A stretch of DNA of 64,000 bases from Clavelina lepadiformis. Its lineage: Eukaryota > Chordata > Ascidiacea > Aplousobranchia > Clavelinidae. Positions 62,825 to 64,000 of this stretch are shown here, one piece after another. The stretch's first letter is position 1, and the number at the start of each line of letters is the position of its first letter. The notes beneath the pieces are model-generated. The model was not told the origin of the DNA and did no database searches. It saw only the letters and a program-made list of their open reading frames with translations. A program made the position numbers and the translations under genes. The stretch is from positions 18,600,860 through 18,664,859 of the forward strand of contig NC_135244.1 of assembly GCF_947623445.1 (NCBI RefSeq). Direction: 5' to 3'.

Positions 62825-63499
62825 TGGTATTTTGATGTTGTATCTCGGGGAAGCCCCATACCAAAGTTAATTCATAGACACTTTCTATAAATCCAGAAAC
62901 AATTGTTGTTGCAAAAAATTGATTAACGTAAACTAATGCCGTCATTGAGCTTTAGGAACGCAACCATTTAAACATTAAATAAACCAATTGTTTTTTTTTT
63001 TTGCGAAAAGTAACGTTTCATTATTTACACCTTAGAAAATTTTCAATCCAAAGAACTTGCCCTGTAAAGTTGCGTGTTATAATCAAGTAACTATACTTAA
63101 CTTCTTTTGTTTTTTAAAGAAAAAACAATACATCATTGTACTCTTTACTCAAATGTTCCAAAAGTTAACGATAAACGCTTGCGTTAATGTTTGCCAACAA
63201 TATTCAGTTTTATCTGTTTTTCATAAATCCGTTTGAGGTCGCTATTTTGGCAATGAGAACATGACTGCGTGAGCTCGTTTCCAAACTTTCTTTTTATCGT
63301 GTGGTTGTGTAGGTTCCAGCATTGTTGGTGAGTTCTCAACCAAATATTTTTTATTTTTGACTTAATTGCGAAATTAAAGTTTGCCGGAAACATTTTGATT
63401 GTATTCATGATTTGCAATATTTTAAAATTACGGATAAATCAAATGTTCAATATCTTGGTTCAGTATCATAAGCCTACGCACTGAATTACAGCAAGGCCA

Positions 63500-63665
63500 G
63501 GTCCCAGCCCGTCTGCTATAGTGGATAGTGTGGCGCCTGCGCACACGAGATTCTTAAACGTTCACGCCGATTTATAATAAATGAACAAAGAAACACTAGT
63601 TTTAACACCAATTTGTAATAAAGAAAGTGTTGATGCTTCAATACACGCCAAAATTTGCGTGTTTT
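63500..63665 (+). mobile_element. SINE-like repeat, copy 3
   Basis: The clearest tRNA-like head of the three copies: CTATAGTGGATAGTGTGGCG followed by CCTGCGCACACGAGATTC, close to the box A part of a tRNA. Next come ACGCCGATTTATAATAAATG, then ACACTAGTTTTAACACCAATT, then GATGCTTCAATACACGCC and AAAATTTGCGTG. Related to copies at 39165 and 41870. Confidence 0.55.
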
Positions 63666-64000
63666 TACAATGACCTGTCTGTTTTTCATGGTAGTATTCA
63701 CCTACATTTTGGGTGTTCAAACTTGCTAACTCAGGTGTACTACAGCTAGTCCAGTTTTGCGCTTACTTAATCTTTTTTAGTGTTTATCTAATGACGATAT
63801 GGACTTATCGGCCCCAGCTACTCAAATTGTAATGGAATCTGGTTGTATACTAGACCCCATTTATTTAATTTTAAAATTCTATTTATTTTTCAGTGCAACT
63901 AAATCTGGCCGAGTTCATAGTTTAATAAATGAAGCAGTTGGCTTGCTCTTGAAATTTTTGTATGCTTGTGAAGCCACGTCAAAAAGGCTGAAGTAGATAT

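Larger units (their letters stand above)
60435..64000. other. Right flank without a supported gene
   Basis: The start is ACY1-C 3' flank, with AATAAA motifs near 60690 and 60750. Beyond it are two near-palindromes of the TGACCCC type (about 61105 and 61290), a short CAGTGTTG-type inverted pair (61673-61716), a hairpin (62787) and a SINE-like copy (63500). Open frames of up to 89 codons show no family features. Confidence 0.5.

Noticed and set aside
63799..63996. Possible first exons of a gene running off the right edge (MDLSAPATQI, then a TTTTTCAG acceptor before 63893)
   Set aside because: The available GT donors give phases that run into an immediate stop in the second segment, and the protein is not recognised.

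Overview
The window looks like nuclear DNA of an invertebrate chordate, most likely a tunicate (inference). It is AT-rich, with intron-rich genes using GT...AG introns, two CYP26-type retinoic-acid-hydroxylase-like P450s, and scattered hAT and SINE-like elements. No single gene fixes the species. All exon models below were built by hand from frame, splice sites and family similarity. Reading phase closes in every multi-exon gene except the one degraded copy.

Layout. (1) 1-11.6 kb holds no gene I can support. It carries three perfect DR5 retinoic acid response elements (7326, 8402, 11038), one near-perfect copy (8520), and a TATA-like box (11271). (2) 11.66-20.63 kb, plus strand: CYP26-like gene 1, nine coding exons, about 663 aa. 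(3) 23.77-30.40 kb, minus strand: CYP26-like gene 2, seven coding exons, about 626 aa, tail to tail with gene 1. Both have long extensions ahead of the membrane anchor and unusual I-helix motifs. Gene 2 also lacks the PERF-motif arginine. (4) 30.4-35.1 kb is intergenic and contains an intact 302-bp hAT-type MITE with a perfect 8-bp target duplication. (5) 35.07-38.37 kb, minus strand: sideroflexin (SFXN1/3 type), 11 coding exons, 315 aa. (6) 38.4-42.8 kb is rich in repeats, including two copies of a SINE-like family. (7) 42.77-43.44 kb, plus strand: EMC10, intronless. (8) 45.5-60.4 kb, plus strand: a tandem aminoacylase-1 (ACY1) array in the order A (400 aa), D (pseudogene), B (400 aa), C (398 aa). 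Flanks and introns indicate that a two-gene unit duplicated, giving A+D and B+C. (9) 60.4-64.0 kb has no supported gene; it holds a third SINE-like copy and a striking hairpin flanked by an 8-bp direct repeat.

How the parts relate. The DR5 cluster ahead of gene 1 fits the known feedback in which retinoic acid induces its own CYP26 catabolism. The sideroflexin, EMC10 and ACY1 genes are housekeeping genes (mitochondrial transport, ER membrane insertion, N-acyl amino acid hydrolysis) with no evident functional link to the P450 pair. CpG is visibly dense in the left part and scarce in the ACY1 part, which would fit mosaic gene-body methylation.
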